Source of the DNA: Chara braunii
Taxonomy: Eukaryota > Streptophyta > Charophyceae > Charales > Characeae
Direction of reading: 5' to 3'
Assembly (NCBI GenBank): GCA_003427395.1
Contig: BFEA01000328.1
Coordinates: 1,380,178-1,402,536, forward strand
DNA length: 22,359 nt
Within the stretch, counting starts at the first letter, position 1; each line of letters opens with the position of its first letter. Position numbers and translations under genes: made by a program. Positions 1-7,924 of the stretch are shown one piece after another. The notes below the pieces were generated by a model that saw only the letters and a list, made by a program, of their open reading frames with translations, was not told the DNA's origin and did not search any database.

Positions 1-155
1 CGGAGCTCTGCCGTTGATGTATTGCGAATCTAACGGTACCAAAATACAGGAGAATAACCTATTAGATTTAGTCATTTTGTAGAATTTTTTTTTGACGTGA
101 AATCCGTTTTGTAGTATGCGTTGGCCCTTTTGGTTTGGGCGGGAAGCCATTTTCC
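1..155. other. Anonymous sequence, no gene seen
   Basis: No coding region, RNA gene or recognisable repeat is seen here. Open frames across 1-480 are short and carry no domain or signal I recognise. Confidence 0.4.
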
Positions 156-198
156 GTTGAGAAAACTACCCTACCGAGGGTAGGGTACATTTCTCAAC
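156..198. repeat. Short foldback (hairpin) repeat, copy 1
   Basis: The left arm 156-175 (GTTGAGAAAACTACCC...) pairs with the right arm 178-198 (...TTTCTCAAC) at 18 of 20 positions with a 2-base centre. A related hairpin with the same outer GTTGAGA/TCTCAAC and inner CTACCCT/AGGGTAG blocks lies at 967-1013. This makes it a dispersed foldback family, not a chance palindrome. No target duplication was recognised. Confidence 0.7.
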
Positions 199-481
199 TT
201 CAGTGCCTTTCCTTTTTTTTGTTTTTCAAGTCCTCATTGCATCCTGAAACGGAGGAACTCTGACAGCTGTGTTTGGCTGTCTGGCATCCAACTCGTTTCC
301 TTTTTTGGGCAATGAATGCATTTGGCCATCCACGTCCTCCCTGTCCATTTTACAAATGGTGACCTCCTGTCCCCTCACCACGGGGAGTATCCTTTTTTCA
401 CGGAGAGGTTCACTCCGACTGTTCCAGACATGTTTCATTTCTCGGAGTTACATTATAAAAAATAAGGAGAAAAGCTGTTTC

Positions 482-676
482 TAGCATTTTTTTCAGTTTT
501 TTTATTTCTTGTTTCGAATATTTTAATGTCGAAATGGCGTCACACTGTTGAGTTTTCTGAACTCAACAACCGTAGGTGGGACCAGACCCCTGGGGTCTGG
601 TCCCACCTGCGGCCTTTGAGTTTAGATTCCTCAACGGTGTGACACCCCGAAAGCATTAAATAAATCTGAAAAATGC
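482..676. mobile_element. ~195-bp foldback element with perfect palindromic core
   Basis: The centre is a near-perfect palindrome, AGGTGGGACCAGACCCC (574-590) then T then its reverse complement (592-608). Pairing continues outward: 539-590 and 592-643 match at about 43 of 52 positions, including GTCACAC/GTGTGAC and AACTCAA blocks. Weaker outer matches follow (TTTAATG/CATTAAA and GCATTTTT/AAAAATGC), reaching about 482 and 676. There is no coding capacity. The structure fits a non-autonomous foldback DNA transposon (MITE-like), but no target-site duplication was established. The core 17-mer recurs at 1206-1222, and a related end motif forms the termini of the element at 9520-10047. Confidence 0.65.
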
Positions 677-966
677 ATTTCAGGCATTTTTCGTGAAAAT
701 CATAGATCGTGCCGGCCGTAAGAAACGAAGTGGAAACATGGTGGTGGTGATGCGGGGTTCACCCTCGCTTCAGCACCACGTGCAAAGCGATGTTATTATA
801 TGGGTCTCGCTCCGAAAAAAAAAAAACGGAAACATACACCGACAAAGTGACTGACACGCATGGCGGTTACGTTTTTTTTTCCCCTCGCAAAGCGACTGAC
901 ACACTCCCCGACAAATGGGGAACGGCGCGCGGCGAAAAATTAAATGCTAAATCATACATTCAGCAC
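677..966. other. Spacer, no gene seen
   Basis: Short A and T runs only. The phrase GCGACTGACAC/GTGACTGACAC with following ACA occurs near 846-856 and 890-902 and suggests a small degenerate duplication. The open frame 790-1065 runs into the hairpin at 967-1013 and resembles no family I know. Confidence 0.35.
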
Positions 967-1013
967 GTTGAGATAGATATCTACCCTCGACGGTGGAGGG
1001 TAGCTTTCTCAAC
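967..1013. repeat. Short foldback (hairpin) repeat, copy 2
   Basis: The left arm GTTGAGATAG(ATAT)CTACCCTC and right arm GAGGGTAGCTTTCTCAAC pair, apart from four extra bases (ATAT) in the left arm. It is homologous to the hairpin at 156-198. Confidence 0.65.
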
Positions 1014-1189
1014 TCCGTGGCGGTTGCCCATGCAGACTCGGTACGAAGTCGTTATACAAATTTAAAAAAAAATGAAATCAGCCCAAGGAACATCCCCTTT
1101 CGCAAAAAATTCAGACCATCGGATCTCAGCCCTGTGCACGGCCACATCCTGTCGAACGTTGTCACTCCTCGTCGAAAACCTGACGCTGA

Positions 1190-1223
1190 GTTAACTCGAC
1201 AACGCAGGTGGGACCAGACCCCT
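1190..1223. repeat. Half copy of the 482-676 foldback element
   Basis: GTTAACTCGACAACGC followed by AGGTGGGACCAGACCCC (1206-1222) matches the left half of the foldback core at 562-590 (AACTCAACAACCGT then the same 17-mer). The right half is missing: sequence after 1223 does not return the complement. It looks like a broken or solo arm. Confidence 0.6.
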
Positions 1224-1252
1224 GAGATTGCGTGAGACAAAAAAAGAACAAC

Positions 1253-1332
1253 AGTACCAACTGGCCTAGCTCAGTTGGTACTACACCCTAAAGCCAGTTG
1301 GTATGCCCTGGAACTGTTGAAATAGGGACCTG
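1253..1332 (+). mobile_element. tRNA-derived SINE-like head (partial)
   Basis: GGCCTAGCTCAGTTGGTAC at 1263-1281 is a tRNA D-arm / Pol III box A sequence, followed by a GAACTGTTGAAATAG stretch that resembles the anticodon-arm part of the array at 13541-13910. No good B box is visible. The box A itself forms an 11-bp perfect inverted repeat (AGTACCAACTG, 1253-1263, with CAGTTGGTACT, 1272-1282). Confidence 0.5.
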
Positions 1333-2115
1333 AGGGCCTCTTTCCACACCACTTGAAATGTAAGGATACTTAGAAAATCATGGTTCCACCACACCCTAGT
1401 CACCATGAAAACGAACTCCAGAATGTTTCCACATTTTGGGCTTGTAAAGGTCCGCCCCCCCTAAAAAAAAAAGGGCGGCCCAGGCAAAACGACGGAAATC
1501 TCTGGGGAGCCCTCGGAGGTGACTTGAAATGTGAGGGTGGGACCCTACGGAGAGGGTCATTCATGGAGGTTGTGGCACCTTCGTGGACGTCCGTGCCCGA
1601 CAGGCCGACCTTCTGACACCCGGACCTTCTCCCCTGAGATGTAAGGGCCACCCCTAGCGTCTAGGTGGGTTTTTTGAAAAAAAAAAAAAAAAAAAAAAGT
1701 GTAGGGTCTTCCTCACGGGTTGTGGAACGAAAAACAAAGTCAGGGTAAATTAATCACCCTCCGCCGGTTTATGTAAGGGACGCTGGACCCGTTTTCCAGC
1801 AGGTGTTGCTCCCCACCAATAGATGGAGCCTGGAGCCTCCCCCCAGGTGCTAGCGATGTCTGCCTTAAACAGCATCGCTAGCACTGGAGGGACTTTGTTA
1901 AAAAATAAAATAAATAAAAAATAAAAAAGGGTGCCCTTCCGATGGTAGGATTCGTAAGTGGTGTGGAACGAGGCCCTGAGTTCTTACTTACTCCAGATGA
2001 GTAAAATACTAAAATTCTTTTTTTTTCTTTTGAACTTTTTCTTTTTTTGGGAAACATACTATAATTCTGAATTACCTAGGGCTGGTCAGTTCAATGATGA
2101 TATGATTTCAAGGCT
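1333..2115. other. Spacer with homopolymer tracts, no gene seen
   Basis: This stretch holds A runs at about 1677-1698, an A/T-rich patch near 1900-1927 and short T runs. GTGCTAGCGATG / CATCGCTAGCAC near 1848-1882 form a hairpin. Open frames of 78-98 codons read through these tracts and look non-coding. Confidence 0.4.
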
Positions 2116-2151
2116 AAGAATCCAAAAAAAAAAAAAAAAAAAAAGAATCCA
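2116..2151 (+). repeat. Poly(A) insertion flanked by 9-bp direct repeat
   Basis: AAGAATCCA occurs at 2116-2124 and again at 2143-2151, separated only by a run of about 20 A. It immediately precedes a tRNA-like head. The arrangement resembles a target-site duplication around a bare poly(A) tail. Confidence 0.5.
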
Positions 2152-2212
2152 GCTGCCTAGGTCAGTTGGTACGGCGCGCATTCAGGAGGTCATGGGTTCA
2201 ATCCCAATCCCC
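2151..2212 (+). mobile_element. tRNA-derived SINE-like head with A and B boxes
   Basis: TAGGTCAGTTGGTAC (2158-2172) resembles a Pol III box A and D arm. ATGGGTTCAATCCC (2192-2205) resembles the T arm / box B, about 35 bases downstream as in a tRNA. The acceptor stem is not complementary and no clean anticodon arm forms, so this is a tRNA-derived SINE head or tRNA pseudogene and not a tRNA gene. Confidence 0.55.
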
Positions 2213-2245
2213 TCATGTACCTTCCTGGGCATGCCTGGCGCCCTC

Positions 2246-2484
2246 TACCTGTAGAGATAGACTACTGGACCCCCCCCGATCGGCATTGAGCAGAGTCTAC
2301 AGCCGCCACCTATAGACCACTGGATCCTCCCCCCCCCCCCCCAATGGGCACTGACCAGAGTCTGCTGATGGAGGGGGGACATGAGGGGAGGTACAGGGAG
2401 CAGAGCCTACGGCCGCCACCTATAGAGATAGACCACTGGATCCCCCCCCCCCCCACAATGGGCATCGAGCAGAGTCTGCTGATG
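2246..2484 (+). repeat. Degenerate tandem repeat with C-run cores
   Basis: Three units share CTAC(A/G)GCCGCCACCTATAG, GACCACTGGATCC, a homopolymer C run, then GGCA(T/C)(T/C)GA(G/C)CAGAGTCT. The C runs are of different length in each unit (about 8, 14 and 13), suggesting slippage. The 2297-2315 block recurs at 2407-2425, an offset of 110 bases. Long open frames on both strands here are repeat artefacts. Confidence 0.7.
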
Positions 2485-2488
2485 TTCG

Positions 2489-2518
2489 TAGGGGGGGGGA
2501 GGGGGGGGAGGGGGGGGG
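2489..2518 (+). repeat. G-run cluster (possible G-quadruplex)
   Basis: Three long G runs separated by single A residues follow the C-run repeat. The pattern satisfies the usual four-tract G-quadruplex rule because each run can be subdivided. Confidence 0.5.
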
Positions 2519-3168
2519 ACCACCACCTGAGGGGAGGCACAGGGATTGGTCCTGTTGTGGCATGGTCCCTGATGCTACGGCCTGTCCCCTGGCGGGTTTC
2601 GCCCACCTGCAGGTTGGGGGGAGCAGCCCTCTCATGTTCTCTCCTCGACACGGTTCTGGCTGCTACGTAGCTCCCCATATGACTGTAATTAGTAGTAGTG
2701 ATAGGTTGGCTGCGTGAGCTGAAATGGAGAGGAGAAGAACGTAGCTTACTTTCACACACACACACACAAAAAAAAAAAAGGAGGAGGAAAAAAAAAAGAC
2801 AAGAATAGAACAGCGATATAATGACACACTGGGTGAAACTTACAACACGGTTTTGCAGGATGGCAGAAGCAAACTCTGCTTTCTGTCATCGTCCAAATGG
2901 ACAGCACCATATCCCTGGGGCCATTTTCGATGATTGGGTTAACTTAGTATCAAATACTCACACCTACTTTGGGACCGCCCACCCACAGACCATATCTACC
3001 TGACGGCCAACCCCCCTCCATATCCCTCGCAAAATGCTCGGTCTTTGCCGTAGCTGCNCCCCCCCCCCCCAAACCCCCGCCGGCTTTGGGCCCATGATTG
3101 TGAAGGGTTGCTATGCTTGCAGGGGTCTCCTATATATATAGGATTAGTAGTAGTTCTAGGCAGCTAGC
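2519..3168. other. Spacer with short microsatellites, no gene seen
   Basis: Contents are a (CA)n tract near 2753-2768, A runs at 2768-2800, an ambiguous base at 3058 followed by a C run, and TATATATATA near 3130-3139. No coding or RNA gene was recognised. Confidence 0.4.
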
Positions 3169-3209
3169 AAAAGGTGAATTGGCTTTTTTTTTTGGGAAAA
3201 AGGTGAATT
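3169..3209. repeat. T-rich insertion flanked by 12-bp direct repeat
   Basis: AAAAGGTGAATT at 3169-3180 is repeated exactly at 3198-3209, enclosing 17 bases that are mostly T (GGC, ten T, GGGA). This resembles a short retro-insertion with target duplication, or a local duplication. Confidence 0.5.
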
Positions 3210-3289
3210 TGAGAGAAGAATATAGCTTAGTTAAAAAAAGAAGTAGATACCATGTGGATACCATGATTGAACTGGCCACTGCCAGTCCA

Positions 3290-3370
3290 GTTGATGCAGC
3301 TCAGTGGTTAGAGCACCGGTTGGAAATACGCATTGTGGTATGAGGTTGCGGATTCAAAACTCCGCAGCCT
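3290..3370 (+). mobile_element. tRNA-derived SINE-like head with A and B boxes
   Basis: GCAGCTCAGTGGTTAGAGC (3296-3314) is a good tRNA D arm / box A. GCGGATTCAAAACTCCGC (3348-3365) is a T arm / box B with a five-pair stem. The anticodon region is lengthened and does not fold into a standard 5-bp stem, and no acceptor stem pairs. It reads as a tRNA-derived SINE head. Confidence 0.6.
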
Positions 3371-3595
3371 CGCGCGTGGACACCGGCAGGGCGTTAGAAT
3401 GACGCACGGCTGGACACGCACTCCCCTGGGCTGACGCATGGTACTATTACAGACACTGCCTGCGCACCACCCAGGGGGCCAGTCCATGGGTGTTGTATGC
3501 TCGTCTAGACTTCACGTTGGTTGCTTGCTGTTGTTGGCTTTGGTCACTCTGATGATCTCCCCCAGCCTACATATTTCACACATTCTATTCACTTC

Positions 3596-3662
3596 CTATG
3601 GTAGTGCATGTGGTAGAACCCTCCAGTCTCATACTGTAGGTCACAGATTTGAGTCCGGTCCT
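3596..3662 (+). mobile_element. tRNA-derived SINE-like head (degenerate)
   Basis: TATGGTAGTGCATGTGGTAG is box A-like, and CACAGATTTGAGTCCGG (3642-3658) is box B-like at tRNA spacing. It is more decayed than the copy at 3290 and matches neither acceptor nor anticodon stem rules. Confidence 0.4.
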
Positions 3663-3699
3663 GGACTTTGGAGGGGTCCTGTCCAGATAGGCCTGTCTC

Positions 3700-4889
3700 T
3701 ACCACATGTTACATCACACACATGATAGACACCACCCACACACGAGACACTACCCCAGATTCACACACACACACACACACATGATAGACACTACCCAAGA
3801 TACTGACTACAGGTATAAGTTAAACCACGATAGGCTGATCGGAGGGATGAGGCTGGGGGCTAGTGGAAGGACGGATGATGGCCCACCACCTACTGAGTCT
3901 GTAGTCTGTCCTTTCCGATCCCTATAGGAAGTACCTAGCCAATGACCTGATTCTGCTGATAGGTGGGAGACAGTCTCTACTGAGGATAGAGCAAGTAGGC
4001 ATGGGGTCCTTTGGGGGGGGAGGAGCCTCAGCCGATGAACGGGGATCTGGAGGAGGGCTGTCTATTCGTTGGCAGCAGATTAAGAGCGCATAGGGTCGCC
4101 CCTCCGCTGCGTCGAGGCAAGGTGTTTCTAGGGCGCCTATACATACTACCTACACATGGCTCACACAGGCACTGGTAGAGGTGATAAGAGCACCTCTCAC
4201 TGGTATTCACTTCGGAGATGCTCCATGGTGGGGAGCAGCGTCTGCTACGGGTCCACGCGCATTACAAGCATACACATAGCCTGCGGGCACATACCTACAA
4301 TACCGGACACTCACACATACATAACCATAGGGCTGGGAGGAGGTCACGACCAACTAATAATAGGCGTCTCGATGATAAGAGAGGGCATGAGTTACTACTC
4401 GGTCTACTTTGGGGCTAATAGGTGATTGCTTGAGCCTGGCGTCCGAAGTTCCCGTACGATGAGGCTGGTTCAACTACGCTTCCACCAGGGCTGGGTCACT
4501 ACCGTCTTCCCCCGAACATAACGCACCCTGAAAATGAACGTATGCAAGGCATGTTTCCGGCCCGATACAGTCAAAATGAGGGTGCGTTGTGTTCGGAGGA
4601 CCCTGGTACCTGTCACTACTGTTCGGTCCAAGTTCCCCTGGAATGGTAGGGTAATGGTCCTGAGTGCTGGTCACACTGAGGTAGGGTAGTAGGAATAGGG
4701 GGTGCGCTAGGAGTATTGACGTGAGGATGGGATGGGAGGTAGCCCCGTCTTTTCAGGGCAATGATGGCTGACAGTGGCTGACAGCTTCCGGCGATCAATG
4801 TGAGCCTAGTAACTGGCCTCTACAACACCCCGGACTTATATATATATATACTGGCCACCCCCAGGTAATTCATAATTATTTTGTTCTGC
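3700..4889. other. Anonymous spacer, no gene seen
   Basis: There are (AC)n tracts near 3763-3780, and ATGATAGACAC(C/T)AC near 3722 and 3781 is a small duplication around them. A TATATATATATA patch lies near 4838-4849. Open frames of up to about 90 codons show no recognisable domain. No tRNA or transposase signature was found. Confidence 0.4.
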
Positions 4890-4901
4890 GCATCTGATTG
4901 C

Positions 4902-5288
4902 GGGCCTCGCCACACCACTCTTGAAATGGTGAATTTTTTCAAGAGCTGTCAGACGTTCTCAAGAGTTGGGTTTTCAAGAGTTTCCGGCCCCTCGCCACAC
5001 AGCACTCTCTAAAGGGTCCAACACCGATGAAAAACGACAGTCGAACAGCTTTGTTTTTTCCGAATGGCGTCAGGATAACGGCCTGACAACTCTCGAAAAT
5101 CGAAAGTCCCTCAAGGGTTTGGCCGAGGAAGCTTGAAAACGCACGAGTTGCAGGCTGGGGTTTCCCATCTTTCCAGAGCCCCTTCAAGAGCAGCTCTGAC
5201 AGCCCTTGACTGCCCCAAGTTTTGAGAGGCTGTGTGGCGATGCACAAACTCTTGAAAACGAGTTTTCAAGAGTGGTGTAGCCAGGCCC
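4902..5288. mobile_element. MITE-like element with 25-bp terminal inverted repeats
   Basis: The left end 4902-4926 (GGGCCTCGCCACACCACTCT...) matches the reverse complement of the right end 5264-5288 at 23 of 25 positions. The 387-bp element has no transposase. An internal pair of inverted blocks (about 4991-5003, CTCGCCACACAGC, and 5227-5243) repeats part of the terminal sequence. The right end also folds on itself (CTCTTGAAAAC, GA, complement; 5249-5272). GCATCTG lies just outside both ends (4890-4896 and 5290-5296) but is five bases off on the left, so the target duplication is uncertain. Related left ends occur at 7207, 8952 and 9321. Confidence 0.75.
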
Positions 5289-5554
5289 TGCATCTGGACT
5301 CGAACTTCAGTCTAATTCTTTTTTTTCTTTTTTTTTAATTTCAACAATTGCGTTACTAGACAATTTTCGTCTGTAGCTAGAATAGCCGTCTTGTTCATTA
5401 GCAGCCACAGACGTGCCGGCAGTTTTTGGGCAGTTTGTGTCCTTTTCTCTTCTTCGGCAATAGTCACGACCGTCTTTTTTTTTCGTGGAAACGAGCTGCA
5501 AGGAACGAAGTAGGGAGAGCCATCCTATCCCATAACCGGCCCGAGCTTTGTCCT
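5289..5554. other. Spacer upstream of U6, no gene seen
   Basis: T-rich tracts (about 5319-5337 and 5476-5484) and anonymous sequence. The open frames here have no recognisable features. Confidence 0.35.
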
Positions 5555-5570
5555 TCCCACATTATATAAA
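5555..5570 (+). promoter_or_regulatory. U6 promoter: USE-like TCCCACAT next to TATA box
   Basis: TATATAAA at 5563-5570 begins 31 bases before the U6 start, the usual TATA position for Pol III snRNA genes. TCCCACAT (5555-5562) matches the plant snRNA upstream sequence element (consensus TCCCACATCG) but touches the TATA box. In plant U6 genes the two are normally separated by about two helical turns. Whether this abutting copy works as a USE is unknown. Confidence 0.65.
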
Positions 5571-5593
5571 CTCTGATGTCGTACAGTGGTATC

Positions 5594-5611
5594 GTCCTTC
5601 GGGACATCCGT

Positions 5612-5643
<32 letters not shown>

Positions 5644-5696
5644 GGCCCCTGCGCAAGGATGACACGCATAAATCGAGAAATGGTCCAAATTTTTTT
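5594..5696 (+). ncRNA. U6: U6 spliceosomal snRNA
   Basis: This looks like an intact U6 snRNA gene. It has the 5' stem-loop GTCCTTCGGGAC, the ACAGAGA box that pairs with the 5' splice site, the AGC triad region (GATTAGCATGG) that forms the catalytic core with U2, the U4-interaction/ISL stretch (CCCCTGCGCAAGGATGACACG), and the plant-type 3' part AAATCGAGAAATGGTCC. It ends in a run of seven T (5690-5696), the Pol III terminator. Length is about 100 nt, as expected. The TATA box at -31 supports expression. A variant copy follows at 5867, and about 60 bases of 3' flank (GGTGAG.GGGTCTGGTGGC) are shared, so the pair arose by local duplication. Confidence 0.95.
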
Positions 5697-5866
5697 CTTC
5701 GCTCTGTCGGTGGTGAGCGGGTCTGGTGGCGTTTCACTCTTCTCGATCCGCCTTTCCGTGGCGCGAAGCAGCTGGAAATGGGTGCAGCTCGGAGACGGTA
5801 CCCATAACCGAGAAGCCCTCTGTCTGTCAGGCGCCTAGAAATTATTCACAGCCTCTCTCTCTTCTC

Positions 5867-5979
5867 GTGCTTCGGGACATCCGTTAAAATTGGAACGATA
5901 CAGAGAGAGAAGATCAGCATGGCCCCTGCGTTTTCAAGGATGACACGCATAAACCGAGAAATTGTCTAAATGTTTTTTT
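5867..5979 (+). pseudogene. U6 snRNA variant copy, likely pseudogene
   Basis: The copy aligns with the U6 gene at 5594 along its whole length but has four extra bases (GAGA) inside the ACAGAGA box, giving ACAGAGAGAGA. It also has GATTAGC changed to GATCAGC, TGCGCAAGG changed to TGCGTTTTCAAGG in the internal stem-loop, and GGTCCAAAT changed to TGTCTAAATG before a seven-T run. No clear TATA box lies near -30 (only AAATTATTCA) and no CCCACAT element is present. The changes fall in the two most constrained parts of U6, which argues for a non-functional copy. A divergent expressed isoform cannot be excluded. Confidence 0.8.
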
Positions 5980-6135
5980 CTGTTTCTTTCCCTTGGTGAG
6001 AGGGTCTGGTGGCTTTTAGTGATCTCGAACTTCAAATCCTTTTTTTTTCAAATGGTTTGTTTCTTTCCCGTGGTGAGAGACCAAAAAAAAACCTTTTTTT
6101 TTTCTTTTTTTTTTATCCTTTGCCCCCCCTGTGAT

Positions 6136-6143
6136 CAAGTGGT

Positions 6144-6198
<55 letters not shown>

Positions 6199-6210
6199 AA
6201 GTGGTGGTAA
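6136..6210 (+). repeat. 51-A tract flanked by 13-bp direct repeats
   Basis: CAAGTGGTGGTAA at 6136-6148 recurs exactly at 6198-6210, and the interval is pure A (6147-6197). This is what a retro-insertion reduced to its poly(A) tail, with a 13-bp target-site duplication, would leave. Slippage could have altered the tract length. It lies 160 bases downstream of the second U6 copy. Confidence 0.65.
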
Positions 6211-6747
6211 GAGAGCTGGAGGACTCCTGTCCGTTGATAAGAGTACATCCTTTTGTTTTCTTTCTTTTTCCTTTTTTCCCCCTAAATCCCTCTTTTTTTT
6301 TTAAAAAAACTGGAAGCATCATCCAGCTTATAGCTTACAAGCTGAAAACCTGCAGGTCTTTCCCTTCCTTTTTTTTTTCATGTTTTTTTGCTTGGGCTTC
6401 ACAGCCACAGAGCTACTTGAATTCTTCCAAAACTCGAATACAACGCCTATGCGTTATGTTCGGGGGAAGACGGGTAGCTGGGTTTTTCTCCTTTTCTGTT
6501 GTTCGAAGTGGTTCCGCTCCTGAACTTGGCCGATAATGTATGCTTCGTTCATCGAGGGGTCTGCAAAACGATTGTGAGGGACGCCGGGCCCGTTTCCTGG
6601 CTCGTGTAGACAAAGGAGAAAGACTAGGGGGAAAATTAAAAATGAAAAAAAACGCACAATTCGTGACGAGCTCAGACACGCTCACACCACCGGATTCATT
6701 TCATCTTTTTTTAATTTTCGATTTTTTCGTTGTTTTACTTATATTAC

Positions 6748-6749
<2 letters not shown>
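6211..6749. other. Spacer, no gene seen
   Basis: T-rich tracts and anonymous sequence. Open frames of 67-133 codons on both strands run into the CT microsatellite and have no recognisable domains. Confidence 0.35.

Positions 6750-6802
<53 letters not shown>
6750..6802 (+). repeat. (CT)n microsatellite
   Basis: An uninterrupted dinucleotide tract of about 26 units. It produces Ser/Leu or Arg/Glu runs in frames that cross it. Confidence 0.95.
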
Positions 6803-6804
<2 letters not shown>

Positions 6805-7007
6805 CACAGCGCGCACACACACGACAGACGCGCTCACGCAGACGGACACAAGACAGGCAGAGTCGCGCGAGCACGTGCTCTCTCTCTCTTTCAGCACATG
6901 TCCGCAATTACGGTCAGATTCAGAGACTATCCTATTATTGAAACAGATAACATTCGTCCTGCCACCCGATTCTGTCCTCGTGTCATGACTCCTAAGCAGA
7001 GGAAGAG

Positions 7008-7009
<2 letters not shown>

Positions 7010-7055
<46 letters not shown>

Positions 7056-7089
7056 GGGGGGGGGGGGGATAGGGGGGGGGGGGGGGGGG

Positions 7090-7120
<31 letters not shown>

Positions 7121-7190
7121 ACAAACAGAGAGGGGGGGGGGGGGGGGGGGGGACAAGGAGGAGGAGGAGGGGAGGAGAGGAGGAGGAGGG
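7010..7190 (+). repeat. Compound (GA)n / poly-G / GGA tract
   Basis: (GA)n at 7010-7052, G runs at 7055-7068 and 7072-7090, (GA)n at 7091-7117, a 21-G run at 7132-7152, then GGA-rich sequence to about 7190. The long frame 6730-7401 is an artefact of this tract. The G runs could form quadruplexes. Confidence 0.9.
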
Positions 7191-7206
7191 CGAGTTCGAG
7201 AAATTA

Positions 7207-7232
7207 GGGCCTCGCTCCACTACACAACACTC
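7207..7232 (+). repeat. Solo left end of the GGGCCTCGC MITE family
   Basis: GGGCCTCGCTCCACTAC matches the first 17 bases of the element end at 8952. No clear matching right end was found downstream. An AGGCCC at 7693-7698 is preceded by unrelated sequence. It is probably a truncated copy. Confidence 0.5.
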
Positions 7233-7924
7233 CCTATGTATCCGGAGCTCAAAATCGCTCCGGTACATTCAGAGGCTCATGTTAGCACCTCTCCAAAGGT
7301 ACGTGGTCCAGAAAAGCGTAGCAGGACAAGTAGTGGTTAAGAGCAAGAGGCGATGGAGGAGGAGGAGGGGGAGGAGGAAGGGGAGGATTGACACCATGTG
7401 AAGCTCAAGCAGATTGTAGCAAGACAGAACTGAGCGCGTGGGGTACCACAGCGGGCTCTCATCAGAGGGGGTGAAAAAAAAACAACCAAAAAAACGAAAG
7501 AAAATGAAAGAAGCGGGAAAAGAAGAAAAGAGGACAGCCAGCTTGACCCAGCCAGAGGCGAGGTCCCACTAGCAAAGAGAGGATTGGATTTAGATTTAAC
7601 GACCGAATCTGGACGTGCTTGCGGGCAGGTGCAGAAAATCGCGCGATTGATACGCTTGTCAGCATCTCTGCATGAAATCATGTCCAGATTCAGGCCCTTC
7701 ATCCAATCCCGTTTGCTAGTGGGACTTCGCGCCAGGAACTGGGAGGGCGGCAGTCACCAATAGCTGGCAGACGTTGCGGCCTCTCCACAAGCGGATTTCC
7801 GGGAGCGCCGGCAGGCCCTCCTTACCCCAATTACTCATTTCTAGCCGTCGATATGGAGATCGTCAAGGGCCAGAAATGAACCTTCGAAACAAAAAAACAA
7901 AAAAAACAAAAAAAGAACAAATGG
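7233..7924. other. Anonymous spacer, no gene seen
   Basis: A GGAGGA-rich patch lies near 7350-7385, with A-rich tracts near 7476-7520 and 7889-7916. No gene was recognised. Frames of 67-121 codons read Lys/Ser/Phe-rich low-complexity peptides. Confidence 0.35.

Noticed and set aside
5594-5979. Second U6 taken as a functional paralogue
   Set aside because: Insertions in the ACAGAGA box and internal stem-loop, and the lack of a TATA box, make a pseudogene more likely. Kept as a finding, not as a gene.
6730-7401. 223-codon open frame on the plus strand
   Set aside because: It consists of CT, GA and G-run tracts with no domain. The opposite strand is equally open because the tract is low complexity.
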